Translations under genes and position numbers: made by a program | The notes under the pieces: generated by a model | Seen by the model: only the letters and a program-made list of their open reading frames with translations | The model's database searches: none | Told to the model about the DNA's origin: nothing | Source of the DNA: Nitrospirillum sp034653275 | GTDB taxonomy: Bacteria > Pseudomonadota > Alphaproteobacteria > Azospirillales > Azospirillaceae | Length of the DNA: 64,000 bases | Direction of reading: 5' to 3' | Assembly (NCBI RefSeq): GCF_034653275.1 | Contig: NZ_JAYEES010000003.1 | Span: forward strand, 2,718,204 to 2,782,203 | Shown: positions 1-8,970 of the stretch, piece after piece | Position numbering within the stretch: position 1 is the first letter of the stretch | How the letters are laid out: each line of letters begins with the position of its first letter

Positions 1-2
1 GG

Positions 3-356
3 GGCCGGCCCACCGACGTGCCCTGGGGCATGGTCTTCCCCCACGCCGACGACCTGCCCCGCCACCCCAGCCAACTGTATGAGGCGGGGCTGGAGGGCAT
101 CGTGCTGTTCACCGCGCTGTTCCTGCTGTCGCGCGTCCCGGCGGTGCGGGACCGCACCGGCACGCTGACCGGCGCCTTCCTCATCGGCTACGCCCTGTGC
201 CGCATCACGGCCGAGTTCTTCCGCGAGCCCGACGTGCAGGTGGGCTTTCTGCTGGGCGGCGGCGTCACCATGGGCCAGATCCTGTCTGTGCCCATGCTGC
301 TGATCGGCGTGGTCCTGGTGGCCCTGGCCCGCCGCCGCGTGCCGGCGGCGGCCTGA
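3..356 (+). CDS. lgt: Prolipoprotein diacylglyceryl transferase, C-terminal part (cut by window edge)
   Basis: Lgt moves diacylglycerol from phosphatidylglycerol to the lipobox cysteine of prolipoproteins at the inner membrane. About 117 codons are visible, open from the left edge to a TGA. The stretch HPSQLYEA, preceded by PWGMVFP, is the conserved Lgt C-terminal signature. Two hydrophobic segments follow (around ..GIVLFTALFLL and ..LSVPMLLIGVVLVALA), as expected for its last membrane helices. The stop overlaps the start of the next gene (TGATG), so the two are probably translationally coupled. The start lies outside the window. Confidence 0.93.
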   Translation, partial: GRPTDVPWGMVFPHADDLPRHPSQLYEAGLEGIVLFTALFLLSRVPAVRDRTGTLTGAFLIGYALCRITAEFFREPDVQVGFLLGGGVTMGQILSVPMLLIGVVLVALARRRVPAAA

Positions 357-1492
357 TGCCAGGGACGTCTTCGCCCCCCGGAACCCTGGCCGGCCATCTC
401 ATCCGCCGTATCCGTGACGAGGGGCCGTTACGTCTGTCCGCCTTCATGGCCGAGGCGCTGGGCCATCCCACCCTGGGGTATTACACCACCCGCGACCCGC
501 TCGGCGCCGCCGGCGACTTCACCACCGCGCCCGAGATCAGCCAGATGTTCGGGGAACTGCTGGGCCTGTGGTGCGCCCAGGCGTGGCTGACCCTGGGCTC
601 GCCTGCGCCTTTGCACCTGGTGGAACTGGGCCCCGGGCGCGGCACGCTGATGGCGGACGCGCTGCGCGCCATGGCCCGGGTACCCGGCCTGACCCAGGCC
701 CTGCGCGTCCACATGGTGGAAACCAGCCCGTCCTTGCGCGCCCGTCAGCGCGCCACCCTGGCGGCCCTGCCCGCCACCGCCCAGCCACCCCATCCCGTCG
801 CCTGGGCCGATAGCCTGGAGGCGGTGCCCGATGGGCCGCTGCTGGTGCTGGCCAACGAATTCTTCGACGCGTTGCCCATCCGCCAGATGCAGAAGACGGC
901 GCGCGGCTGGGCCGAACGTTGCGTCACCTGGCTGGAGCCGGAAAGCCGCTTCGCCTGGACGCTGGACGCCGGCGGCGGCGCCGAACTGCTGGTGCCGCCC
1001 GGCCTACGGGACGCGCCCGACGGCGCGGTGGTGGAACTGTGCCCCGCCGCGCTGACCGTTGCGGGGGAGATCGGGCGCCGCCTGGCCGCCCAACCGGGCG
1101 CCGCCCTGGTGGTGGACTATGGTTATGACGCGCCGCCGCTGGGCGACACGCTGCAGGCGGTGCGCGGCCACGCCTACGCCGCCGTATTGGACGACCCCGG
1201 CCAAGCCGACCTGACGGCCCACGTCGATTTCCGCACCCTGGCCGCCATGGCGGTGGCGGCCGGCGCCCAGTCCCATGGCGTTGTCGAGCAGGGGGCCCTG
1301 CTGCACCGTCTGGGCATCCAGCAGCGCGCCGCCACCTTGAAGCGGGGCGCGGTGGCCCCGCAGGCCCATGCCATCGATCTGGCGCTGGACCGCCTGACCG
1401 CCCCCGACCAGATGGGCCGCCTGTTCAAGGCCCTGGCCCTGACCAGCCCAGGCGTGCCGGCGCCCGCCGGCTTCGAACCCAATGAAGGCTGA
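356..1492 (+). CDS. SAM-dependent methyltransferase, MidA/NDUFAF7 family
   Basis: 378 aa. The family (DUF185/COG1565) includes mitochondrial NDUFAF7, which dimethylates an arginine of a complex I subunit; the bacterial substrate is less certain. The N-terminal family signature GYYTTRDPLGAAGDF is at about residues 41-55 and SAM motif I, VELGPGRG, at about 89-96. An ANEFFDALPIRQ motif follows, as in this family. The start chosen is the ATG overlapping the lgt stop; a longer upstream reading of this frame would run through lgt. lgt-midA-pgeF is a common alphaproteobacterial order and the spacing here fits one operon. Confidence 0.9.
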   Translation: MPGTSSPPGTLAGHLIRRIRDEGPLRLSAFMAEALGHPTLGYYTTRDPLGAAGDFTTAPEISQMFGELLGLWCAQAWLTLGSPAPLHLVELGPGRGTLMADALRAMARVPGLTQALRVHMVETSPSLRARQRATLAALPATAQPPHPVAWADSLEAVPDGPLLVLANEFFDALPIRQMQKTARGWAERCVTWLEPESRFAWTLDAGGGAELLVPPGLRDAPDGAVVELCPAALTVAGEIGRRLAAQPGAALVVDYGYDAPPLGDTLQAVRGHAYAAVLDDPGQADLTAHVDFRTLAAMAVAAGAQSHGVVEQGALLHRLGIQQRAATLKRGAVAPQAHAIDLALDRLTAPDQMGRLFKALALTSPGVPAPAGFEPNEG

Positions 1493-1495
1493 TCC

Positions 1496-2312
1496 ATGAC
1501 CGCCCCGATCCCTGACGCCCCGATCCCCGAAGGCCGCGCCTACCTGACCTTAGACGCCCTGGATCTGCCCGGCGTGCGCCATGGCTATTTCACCCGGCGG
1601 GGCGGCGTCTCCACCGGGCTCTACGCCGGGCGCAACGTCGGCTTCGGCTCCAACGACGACGCGGCGGCGGTGACGGAGAATCGGGCGCGCTGCGCCGCCG
1701 ACCTGGGCCTGGCGGCGGACACCCTGGTCACCGTGTACCAGGTGCACAGCCCCACGGTGGTGACGGTGGAACAGCCCTGGGCGCGGGAGGACGCGCCCAG
1801 GGCCGACGCCGTGGTCACCCGCCGGCGGGGCACCGCCCTGGGCATCCTGACGGCGGATTGCGTGCCCGTGCTGTTCGCCGACTCGACCGCCGGGGTGATC
1901 GGCGCCGCCCATGCCGGCTGGAAGGGCGCCTTCACGGGCGTGCTGGAGGCCACCGTGCGGGCCATGGCGGCCCTGGGCGCCGACCCCGCCCGCATCGTCG
2001 CCGGCGTCGGTCCGCACATCGGCGCCACTTCCTATGAAGTGGGGCCGGAGTTCGAGGCCCGCTTCCTGGAGGCCGATGCCAGCAACGCCCGCTTCTTCCA
2101 TCCCGGCCGGCGGGCGGACCATCCCCTGTTCGACATCGGCGCTTACGTCGGGCACCGGCTGTCTGGGTGCGGCCTGGCCAGGGTGGCGCATACCGGCCAC
2201 GACACGGTTGAGCGGGAGGATTCTGTTCTTCAGCTATCGGCGGTCCACCCTGCGGCGTGAAGGTGATTATGGTCGTCATATCAGCATGATAGCCCTGGAA
2301 CCCAGCCGCTGA
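1496..2312 (+). CDS. pgeF: Purine nucleoside phosphorylase PgeF/YfiH (laccase-domain), frameshifted near the 3' end
   Basis: PgeF-family proteins act on purine nucleosides (historically called multicopper polyphenol oxidases). The reading from 1496 shows the family core: the metal-site neighbourhoods VHSPTVV, TADCVPVLF and HAGWKGAF, and the GVGPHIG motif. It then ends at 2260 in an unlike tail (SVLQLSAVHPAA). The true C-terminus, FFSYRRSTLRREGDYGRHIS, lies one frame over and runs to the TGA at 2312. Dropping one base inside GAGGATTCTG (2216-2225) joins the two and gives about 271 aa, a normal family length. As written, the gene lacks its conserved last 30 or so residues. Start ATG is 3 bases after midA. 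Confidence 0.85.
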
Positions 2313-2483
2313 GACCGCTTCCGGCGAGGGGTCGGCGCCCCTGTATCGGCGCATGCCCCCCGTGCCCAGACAGCGGGGGGCGGCGGTTTACAGCCTAGGC
2401 CTTGCTTGATATGGTCCGCGCGCCTTTATGAAGGTATGAAGACGCTCCGGCGTCGCCCACTTCCTGTTTAAAAGAGCGACCCC

Positions 2484-3416
<933 letters not shown>

Positions 3417-3426
3417 TCACTGATCA

Positions 3427-3542
3427 AAGGCCCCCTCAAACGCCGGGCGCGGCCATCCGGCCGCTTGGCTTCCTCGGCTTCCAGTCCACTGCGTTCCCCG
3501 GAAACCTCCGGCGGACGCAGTCGCGTCCTACAGCGGCATGAG
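3427..3542 (-). repeat. Dispersed structured element, family A, copy A1
   Basis: About 115 bp, similar to 20173-20289 and 42716-42810. In prs-sense orientation it begins 10 bases after the stop codon. Three pairings are seen: 3449-3454 with 3459-3464, 3476-3482 with 3500-3506, and 3513-3518 with 3523-3528. The same positions pair in the other copies with different bases. The one non-Watson-Crick pair in the middle stem is G-U only if the minus strand is transcribed, so the minus strand is given. No coding capacity. Confidence 0.75.
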
Positions 3543-3560
3543 TTCAGAACTCATGCCGCT
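3532..3560. repeat. Perfect inverted repeat, 13-bp arms with 3-base loop
   Basis: Arms AGCGGCATGAGTT and AACTCATGCCGCT around CAG. It overlaps the outer end of element A1, whose last bases (GCATGAG) are shared with copy A2. There is no T-run, so it is not a classical terminator. Confidence 0.7.
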
Positions 3561-3594
3561 GATATGCTTTATGCCGGCGGTGCCAAGTACCCTC

Positions 3595-3618
3595 GAAGGC
3601 GGCCTCATGGCCGCCTTC
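3595..3618 (+). terminator. Possible terminator stem after prs
   Basis: Perfect 10-bp stem GAAGGCGGCC/GGCCGCCTTC with a TCAT loop, followed by TTGGAATTT. It is the last strong hairpin between prs and the rplY promoter candidate. The T content after it is weak. Confidence 0.45.
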
Positions 3619-3632
3619 TTGGAATTTATGGC

Positions 3633-3661
3633 TTGACTCCGGGTTCGCGCACGCATACACC
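3633..3661 (+). promoter_or_regulatory. Candidate sigma-70 promoter for rplY
   Basis: TTGACT, a 17-base spacer, then TACACC, 61 bases before the rplY start. The -35 box is a good match and the -10 box is poor. Confidence 0.35.
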
Positions 3662-3722
3662 CGCGCATTCCGACCGCGTCAGCACCCCTGGAGGCTGGCG
3701 CATTTTCTTAAGGAGAGTACCA

Positions 3723-4328
3723 ATGACCCAGATTATCGCGCTCGCCGCCGAGGCGCGGAACGGGGCAGGCAAGGGGACCGCCCGTCAGACCCGCCGCGAT
3801 GGCCGCATCCCTGCCGTGATTTACGGCAACAAGGAAAAGCCGGTGACGATCTCCCTGGAGGCCGTCCATTTCACCCGCGTGCTGCACAAGCCGGGCTTCT
3901 TCACGCACCTGTACGACGTGACCGTCGACGGCGTGACCACCCGCACCCTGCCGCGCGACGTCCAGTTCGACCCGGTGACCGACCGTCCCCTGCACGTCGA
4001 CTTCCTGCGCGTCAGCGACACCACCGAAATCGTGGTGAAGGTGCCGGTGGAATTCGTTGGCCATGACGCCAGCCCCGGCCTGAAGCGTGGCGCCGTGCTG
4101 AACATCGTCCGCCACGAGGTCGAACTGCACGTCCGCGCCAACAACATTCCGGAGCACCTGACGGTGAACCTGGATGGCGTTGACGTCGGCGCCTCCATCC
4201 ACATCAGCAGCGTGACGCTGCCGGAAGGCGCCCGTCCGGTCATCGATCGCGACTTCACCATCGCCACCGTTGCCGCTCCCTCGGGCCTGAAGTCCGAAGA
4301 GAACGCTGCGGCGGCTGCCGAGGCCTGA
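3723..4328 (+). CDS. rplY: 50S ribosomal protein L25/general stress protein Ctc
   Basis: 201 aa. It binds 5S rRNA in the large subunit. The N-terminal L25 domain (about residues 5-95, with RRDGRIPAVIYG) is followed by the C-terminal TL5/Ctc domain (VEFVGHDASPGLKRGAVLN) and a short acidic-alanine tail, so this is the long two-domain form. Start ATG 3723 has a clear Shine-Dalgarno AAGGAG about 8 bases ahead. The frame is open upstream, but that part is intergenic in character. It sits 6 bases ahead of pth, a common pair in alphaproteobacteria. Confidence 0.96.
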   Translation: MTQIIALAAEARNGAGKGTARQTRRDGRIPAVIYGNKEKPVTISLEAVHFTRVLHKPGFFTHLYDVTVDGVTTRTLPRDVQFDPVTDRPLHVDFLRVSDTTEIVVKVPVEFVGHDASPGLKRGAVLNIVRHEVELHVRANNIPEHLTVNLDGVDVGASIHISSVTLPEGARPVIDRDFTIATVAAPSGLKSEENAAAAAEA

Positions 4329-4334
4329 TAGACG

Positions 4335-4964
4335 ATGCGGCTGGTGGTCGGTCTGGGCAATCCCGGCCCGGAATATGCGCACCACCGGCACAACGTCGGC
4401 TTCATGGCGGTGGACGAGATCGCCCACCGCCATCGGTTCGGCCCCTGGAAGAAACGCTTCCAGGGGCTGATCACCGAGGGGCAGATCGGCCCCGAAAAAG
4501 TCTACCTTCTGAAACCGCAGACCTTCATGAACCTGTCCGGCCAATCGGTCGGGGAGGCGATGCGGTTCTATAAAATGACGCCCGACCAGGTCATCGTCCT
4601 ACACGACGAACTGGACCTGCCGCCGGGCAAGCTGCGCGCCAAAAAGGGCGGCGGCCACGGCGGGCATAACGGCCTGCGCTCCATCGACGACCATATCGGC
4701 AAGGACTATTGGCGCGTGCGCCTGGGCATCGGCCATCCGGGGGACAAGAACCTGGTGCACGGCTGGGTGCTGTCCAACTTCGCCAAGGCCGACCAGGCCT
4801 GGCTGGTCCCTTTCCTGGACGCCGTCGTCGGCGATTTCAGCCTGATGACCGAGGGCGAGCCCGAGAAGTTCCAGAGCCGCGTCGCCCTGGTCACGCAGCC
4901 GCCCAAGCCGGCCCCCAAGCCAGACAAGACCGGTCCTGCGGCCGACAAGGCGCCCAAGGCCTGA
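4335..4964 (+). CDS. pth: Peptidyl-tRNA hydrolase
   Basis: 209 aa. It frees tRNA from peptidyl-tRNA that drops off the ribosome. The sequence has GLGNPG at the N-terminus, the catalytic histidine region HRHNVGF, the KPQTFMNLSG motif and LHDELDLPPGKLR with the conserved aspartate. A Lys/Pro/Ala-rich tail of about 25 residues extends beyond the usual length. It lies in an operon with rplY (6-base gap). Confidence 0.97.
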   Translation: MRLVVGLGNPGPEYAHHRHNVGFMAVDEIAHRHRFGPWKKRFQGLITEGQIGPEKVYLLKPQTFMNLSGQSVGEAMRFYKMTPDQVIVLHDELDLPPGKLRAKKGGGHGGHNGLRSIDDHIGKDYWRVRLGIGHPGDKNLVHGWVLSNFAKADQAWLVPFLDAVVGDFSLMTEGEPEKFQSRVALVTQPPKPAPKPDKTGPAADKAPKA

Positions 4965-5021
4965 GCCGAGACCCCGGCCGCGCGCCACGCCGCCGTTATC
5001 CGCAATTTTCGAAAAGCCGCC

Positions 5022-5252
5022 TTAGGCGAAAATATCCAGCAGCCGCTTGCTGTTGTCGTCCACCGTCTGGGCGACCTTGGTCAGGGCCTTGAAGGTCAAG
5101 GCGTCGCCGCTGAGGCTGACCACGTCGGTGGGATTGATGTCGCCGCCCTTGGACGCCGCGATGGCCGTGGCGTCCCGGTCCACGCGCGCGCTGCTGGACT
5201 GCAGGCCGGCGGCCACGGTGGCATAGGGGTTGGGGGCGGAGATGCTGGTCAT
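5022..5252 (-). CDS. Miniature flagellar-rod-like protein
   Basis: 76 aa, convergent with pth. The N-terminus (AAGLQSSSARVDRDATAIA) resembles the N-terminal helix of flagellar rod/hook proteins. The C-terminus (ALTKVAQTVDDNSKRLLDI) resembles their C-terminal helix ending in LLDI. The whole central domain of FlgB/C/E/F/G is missing, so the two halves of the coiled rod module are joined directly by about 20 residues. There are no flagellar genes nearby. It could be a small axial-protein homologue outside the flagellar regulon; no function is claimed. The start is the only suitable ATG and its ribosome site is weak. Confidence 0.65.
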   Translation of the reverse strand: MTSISAPNPYATVAAGLQSSSARVDRDATAIAASKGGDINPTDVVSLSGDALTFKALTKVAQTVDDNSKRLLDIFA

Positions 5253-5315
5253 GCCCCGGAATATAGCACCGCCGCCGGCCCTGGCACAGGGGGCCGCGCG
5301 CGAAAGGTGCCGGGC

Positions 5316-5888
5316 TCAGCCCTGCGGCGGCACCACCAGCACGGTGATGGTCGCCGCAGGGCTGTTGGAGAATTGCAGTTGGTAGCTGCCGGCGGCCAGG
5401 CCGAAGTCCACCACCTTATGGATGCCGGAGCAGTTGGGGCCATGCTTGTGGCTGGTGCTGTCCAGCGACTTGCCGTCCGCCACCACGTCGACCCAGGCCC
5501 CCCCATCGATGGCGATGCGGTAGGGGCCCGCGGCGGGCACGGTGAAGGCCACGGTGCCGGCGTAGGTCTTCTCCCCCGCCGGCTTGGGCGGGGTGACGGC
5601 CAGGGTCACCCCCTCCTTCGCCGCCAGGGTCACGCGCGCCGGCGTGCCGGGCGTCAGGGCGGGCGCGCCGGCCGGGGTGGACGCGGCCGTCACCGGCACC
5701 GCCGCCAGCCCCCAGGCCTTGAGGTCGGCCGGCCATTCCACGGCGACACCCTTGCAGGATGGGTCGACCATCTGCGCCCAGGCCGGCGCCGCCAGCGCCA
5801 TCACCACCGCTACCGTTCCCACTGCCACGGTTCCCACTGCCACGGTTCCCACTGCCACGGTTCCCACTGCCGCCGCCGCACGCCTCAT
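5316..5888 (-). CDS. Exported protein of unknown function with repeat-expanded signal peptide
   Basis: 190 aa. An N-terminal signal peptide ends near APAWAQ. Its hydrophobic core is four copies of GTVAV, encoded by a 15-bp tandem repeat. The mature part is Ala/Pro/Thr-rich with beta-like segments (VAFTVPAAGPYRIAIDGGAWVDVV) and a HKHGPNCSGIHKVVDF stretch containing three His and a Cys, which could bind metal (inference). The second half looks like an immunoglobulin-like or pre-peptidase-type beta domain. No family is recognised with confidence. It is about 60 bases upstream of the rod-like gene on the same strand. Confidence 0.75.
   Translation of the reverse strand: MRRAAAAVGTVAVGTVAVGTVAVGTVAVVMALAAPAWAQMVDPSCKGVAVEWPADLKAWGLAAVPVTAASTPAGAPALTPGTPARVTLAAKEGVTLAVTPPKPAGEKTYAGTVAFTVPAAGPYRIAIDGGAWVDVVADGKSLDSTSHKHGPNCSGIHKVVDFGLAAGSYQLQFSNSPAATITVLVVPPQG
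5812..5871. repeat. 15-bp tandem repeat, four units, in frame
   Basis: Units A(C/C-G)GGTTCCCACTGCC-type at 5812, 5827, 5842 and 5857; the last three are identical and the first differs by one base. The unit length is a multiple of three, so gain or loss of units changes the signal peptide core by five residues without breaking the frame. Confidence 0.9.
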
Positions 5889-6081
5889 GACGGGTTCCCC
5901 TCACTGCGAAGTCCGCGCTATATTCAATTAGATATAGCGTGAATGCTTCCTTGATGGACAAGGAAATTGCGCGGAAAGGCGCGGCGGCAAGTCGGCATTG
6001 CCCCTAAAATCGACCGCCAACCGGCCCTATACTTGCCCCAATCACAACCCTTAGTAAGAGGGCGGCCGATGGGGGCCGGTG

Positions 6082-6930
6082 ATGGACAGGATGGGGATAT
6101 CCTTGAAAGCCATACTGTACGGGCGGGCGACGCTGATCGCCCTGGCCTTGGGGTGCGCCGGCGCGGCCGGCGCCCAGACGACTGAACAACCGCCGACTGG
6201 ACAACCGCCGGCCGGGCAGCCGGCGGCGGATCAAGCACCGACGGCGCAGGCCGAGGCCCAAACCGAGGCAGTGCCGGAAATGGTGGTGACCTCGCGGGAA
6301 CAGTTCGGCAAGACCTCCTACCGCACGCTGGCGGAAGCCCTGAAAGTGCTGGACCGCATGGAGAACTCCAGCGGCCGTCACCTGCGCATGATCTTCAAGG
6401 TCGAACTGGCCAAGGACAAGTCCGGCCCCCTGCCCATCCAGCTATGGGCGGTCTACAGCGGCAAGGAAGAGCCCATCGAGTCCACGCCCGACGGCTATTT
6501 CCACGTCCCCTACCGCGCCGACTGGGAGGCCGCCGACGCCAAGCTGGTCAGCAACCAGGCCAAGGGTTCGCTGCGCGCCACGGTGATGCTGGAGGTGCTG
6601 TCCGACGGGAAGCAGCCCATCGCCTATGGCGAGTTGCGCCAAGGCGCCAAGGTGTTGGACCAGGCGATCGAGGAATTCGTAGGGCCCGTCATGGGCTTCT
6701 TCGTCCCCAGCATCGACGAACTGGACTTCAGCTGCGAGCCGGACGCCCACTGCCACGTCCATGCCGCCCTCGACACGGGGGAGGCGCTGGAGACCGACGA
6801 CAAGGGACGGCCCATTCTGGAATTCGGCCGCAAGCTGGACCGGCGCAACCCAACCCTGCAGCTCGGCGCCACGGCGGAGGACGGCACCCCCACGCGTCTC
6901 TACGCCCTGCCCCAGTTGCATGTGTTCTGA
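6082..6930 (+). CDS. Exported protein of unknown function
   Basis: 282 aa from ATG 6082; GTG 6079 or ATG 6091 are alternatives. Start 6082 has a G-rich ribosome site about 7 bases ahead. A signal peptide (ATLIALALGCAGAAGAQ) is followed by a Gln/Pro/Ala-rich linker to about residue 65, then a globular domain (YRTLAEALKVLDRMENSSG ... YFHVPYRADWEAADAKLVSN). Two cysteines lie in a CEPDAHCHVH stretch. Probably periplasmic or lipid-free outer-surface. No family recognised. Confidence 0.8.
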   Translation: MDRMGISLKAILYGRATLIALALGCAGAAGAQTTEQPPTGQPPAGQPAADQAPTAQAEAQTEAVPEMVVTSREQFGKTSYRTLAEALKVLDRMENSSGRHLRMIFKVELAKDKSGPLPIQLWAVYSGKEEPIESTPDGYFHVPYRADWEAADAKLVSNQAKGSLRATVMLEVLSDGKQPIAYGELRQGAKVLDQAIEEFVGPVMGFFVPSIDELDFSCEPDAHCHVHAALDTGEALETDDKGRPILEFGRKLDRRNPTLQLGATAEDGTPTRLYALPQLHVF

Positions 6931-7020
6931 TCGGAAAGGCGGGGCCGGCGGCATCATAGCCGGCCTACATCCCAGATTGCCCAAAAGGGTGGACGGGGCG
7001 CGGGGCCCCGTCCACGGCAA

Positions 7021-8486
7021 TCAGAAGCCGTTGTTCTTGGCGACCTTGGCGTACCAGAGGCCGCTGTCCTTGAGGGTCCGCTTCTGGTCGTTCTTGTAAT
7101 CGACATAAGTCAGGCCGAAGCGCTGGGTGTAACCCTGGGCCCATTCGAAATTGTCCATCAGGCTCCAGGCGTGATAGGCGCGCACGGGCGCCCCGTCCTG
7201 GATGGCGCGGGACAGGGCCGCGAAATAGGCCTTCATGTACGCGATGCGCTTTTCATCCTTCACGTGGCCATCGACCAGCGGCGTGTTGTAGGCCGCACCG
7301 CTTTCCGTGATCTCGATGGGGCGGCTGCCGATGGCCTTGGCCATGCGCACCAGCGTGTCGTGGAAGCCGTCGGGGTCGATGTCCCAGCCGATGTCGGTCT
7401 TGGCGTGCGGGCCCTCCCCCCACTCGTGCGCCGTGTTCAGGCCGGGGACGCCGTTGCCCTCGGGCTTATCCGCCACCACCCAGCGGGTGTAGTAGTTCAG
7501 GCCCACCATGTCGTAGTCGGCGCGCATGATCTTCTCATCGCCCGGCTGGAAACCCAGCAGGGCGTCGCGCTGGTCGGCCGGCAGCACGTCGGGGTAGGAG
7601 CCGTCCAGCACCGGCTGCAGGAACCACAGGTTCAGGAAGCGGTGGTAGCGCTCGGCCGCGGCCTTGTCCGCCTCGCTGTCCGTGCGTGGCACCATGTTGG
7701 CCACGTCGCAGACGCTGCCCACCTGGAACTTGGGGTTGATGGCCTTCATCGCGCGGAAGGCCTTGCCTTGGCTGAGGTTCACCACGTGGGTGGCCTTCAG
7801 CATCTGCAGCGGGTCCTTGTGGCCCGGGGCGAAGATGCCTTCCCAATAGCCCAGGTGGGTGAAGGTCTTGGGCTCGTTCAGGATGGCCCAATGGTTGATG
7901 CGGTCGCCCAGGGCGCGGCCCACGATGTCGGCGTACTCGGCCAGCCGGTCCGACGTGTCGCGGTTGGTCCACCCGCCCTCATCATCCAGGGCCTGCGGCA
8001 GGTCCCAGTGGTACAGCGTGACCAGGGGGCGGGCACCCGCCTCCAGCACCGCGTCGGTCAGGCGTTTGTAATAGTCCAGGCCGGCCTGGTTGACCGCCCC
8101 CTTGCCCAACGGTTGCACCCGCGACCAGGCGATGGAATAGCGGTAGCTCTTCAGGTTCATCCGCCGGATGAGGGCCGCGTCTTCCTTGTACTTGTGGTAG
8201 CTATCGCAGGCCACGTCGCCGGTGTCGTCGTTCTTGATGCGGCCCAGGCCCTTCTGATGGGTGAAGGTGTCCCAGATGGACGGCCCCTTGCCGTCGGCGT
8301 TCCAGCCGCCCTCGACCTGATAGGCGGCGGTGGCGGCCCCCCACAGGAAGTCCTTCGGGAACACGACCTTGCCCGCCGGCGTGGCGGCCAGCGCGGACCG
8401 CCAGGTCGCGGCCGTCCCCCCAGGGCGCCCACACCGGCCAGGGCGGCGGCGCCCTGCAAAAGGGTGCGACGATTCATCATGCTCAT
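7021..8486 (-). CDS. GH1 beta-glucosidase with Tat signal, frameshifted in the signal region
   Basis: Family GH1 hydrolases cleave terminal beta-glucosides with retention. The acid/base motif LNEPKTF and nucleophile motif ITESGAAYN are present, as are the N-terminal FLWGAATAAYQVEGG and C-terminal YHAWSLMDNFEWAQGY motifs. The catalytic frame runs from about 8415 to 7021. The natural start, MSMMNRRTLLQGAAALAGVGAL (a twin-arginine signal), is at 8486 or 8480 but in another frame. Restoring one base to the six-C run at 8416-8421 joins them as ..GALGG-TAATWRSALA... Read as given, the enzyme would be made only from an unlikely upstream start and would lack its export signal. Divergent from cysT. 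Confidence 0.85.
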
Positions 8487-8970
8487 TACACTCCGCTTCT
8501 TGGTAGCGCCTCATCCCCACGGAGGCCCCGCCGCGAACGCTCATCCCGCGGCAAGATCCGGTATCGGCTGTACGGCAAGGCCAGGGCGCGCGCCGGCGGT
8601 GTCGATCCAACCGGGTGAACCGGCCTGGAAACGGTGCCAGCCTTGGTTTTTGTCATGCCCTTCCTCCCAGCACGACTTTTACCCCATCCCGGACAACGCT
8701 GTCACACGTCATGTGACCGCTACCGTGCCGGAACCTCGTCCCTTACCCCGGGCCTATCCGATAGAGTCACATTTCACACTTTTTTCATGGCGATTTATTG
8801 AAAGACGCATGGCACCGTTGTGAAAGACGTGCCTGCACCCCACGGCGTGAAGGTTGTACACGCTCCGGGGCTTATGCATTAATCTCGCGTCTCGAATTTG
8901 GGGAAAGGCCGCTCATGACCCGACCGGGTTCGTCTCACGTCGACTTATCCCTTTCGGGCGGGGAAGCCTC
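8487..8970. other. Intergenic region between divergent bgl and cysT
   Basis: About 480 bases with no convincing gene. It holds a LacI-type palindrome (8691-8704) and an overlapping inverted repeat, GTCACA-CGTCA-TGTGAC (8701-8717). The part from about 8760 to 8900 is relatively AT-rich and is the likely promoter zone for cysT. Confidence 0.5.
8691..8704. promoter_or_regulatory. LacI/GalR-type operator candidate upstream of the beta-glucosidase
   Basis: GGACAACGCTGTCA is a 14-bp near-palindrome with central CG, 10 of 14 positions symmetric. It is one base from the TGACANCGNTGTCA pattern common to LacI-family sites. It lies 205 bases upstream of the bgl start. Confidence 0.45.

Noticed and set aside
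2347..2376. C6...G6 inverted repeat between pgeF and prs as a terminator
   Set aside because: Stem is pure C/G run pairing with a long loop and no T-run; could be chance in this composition.
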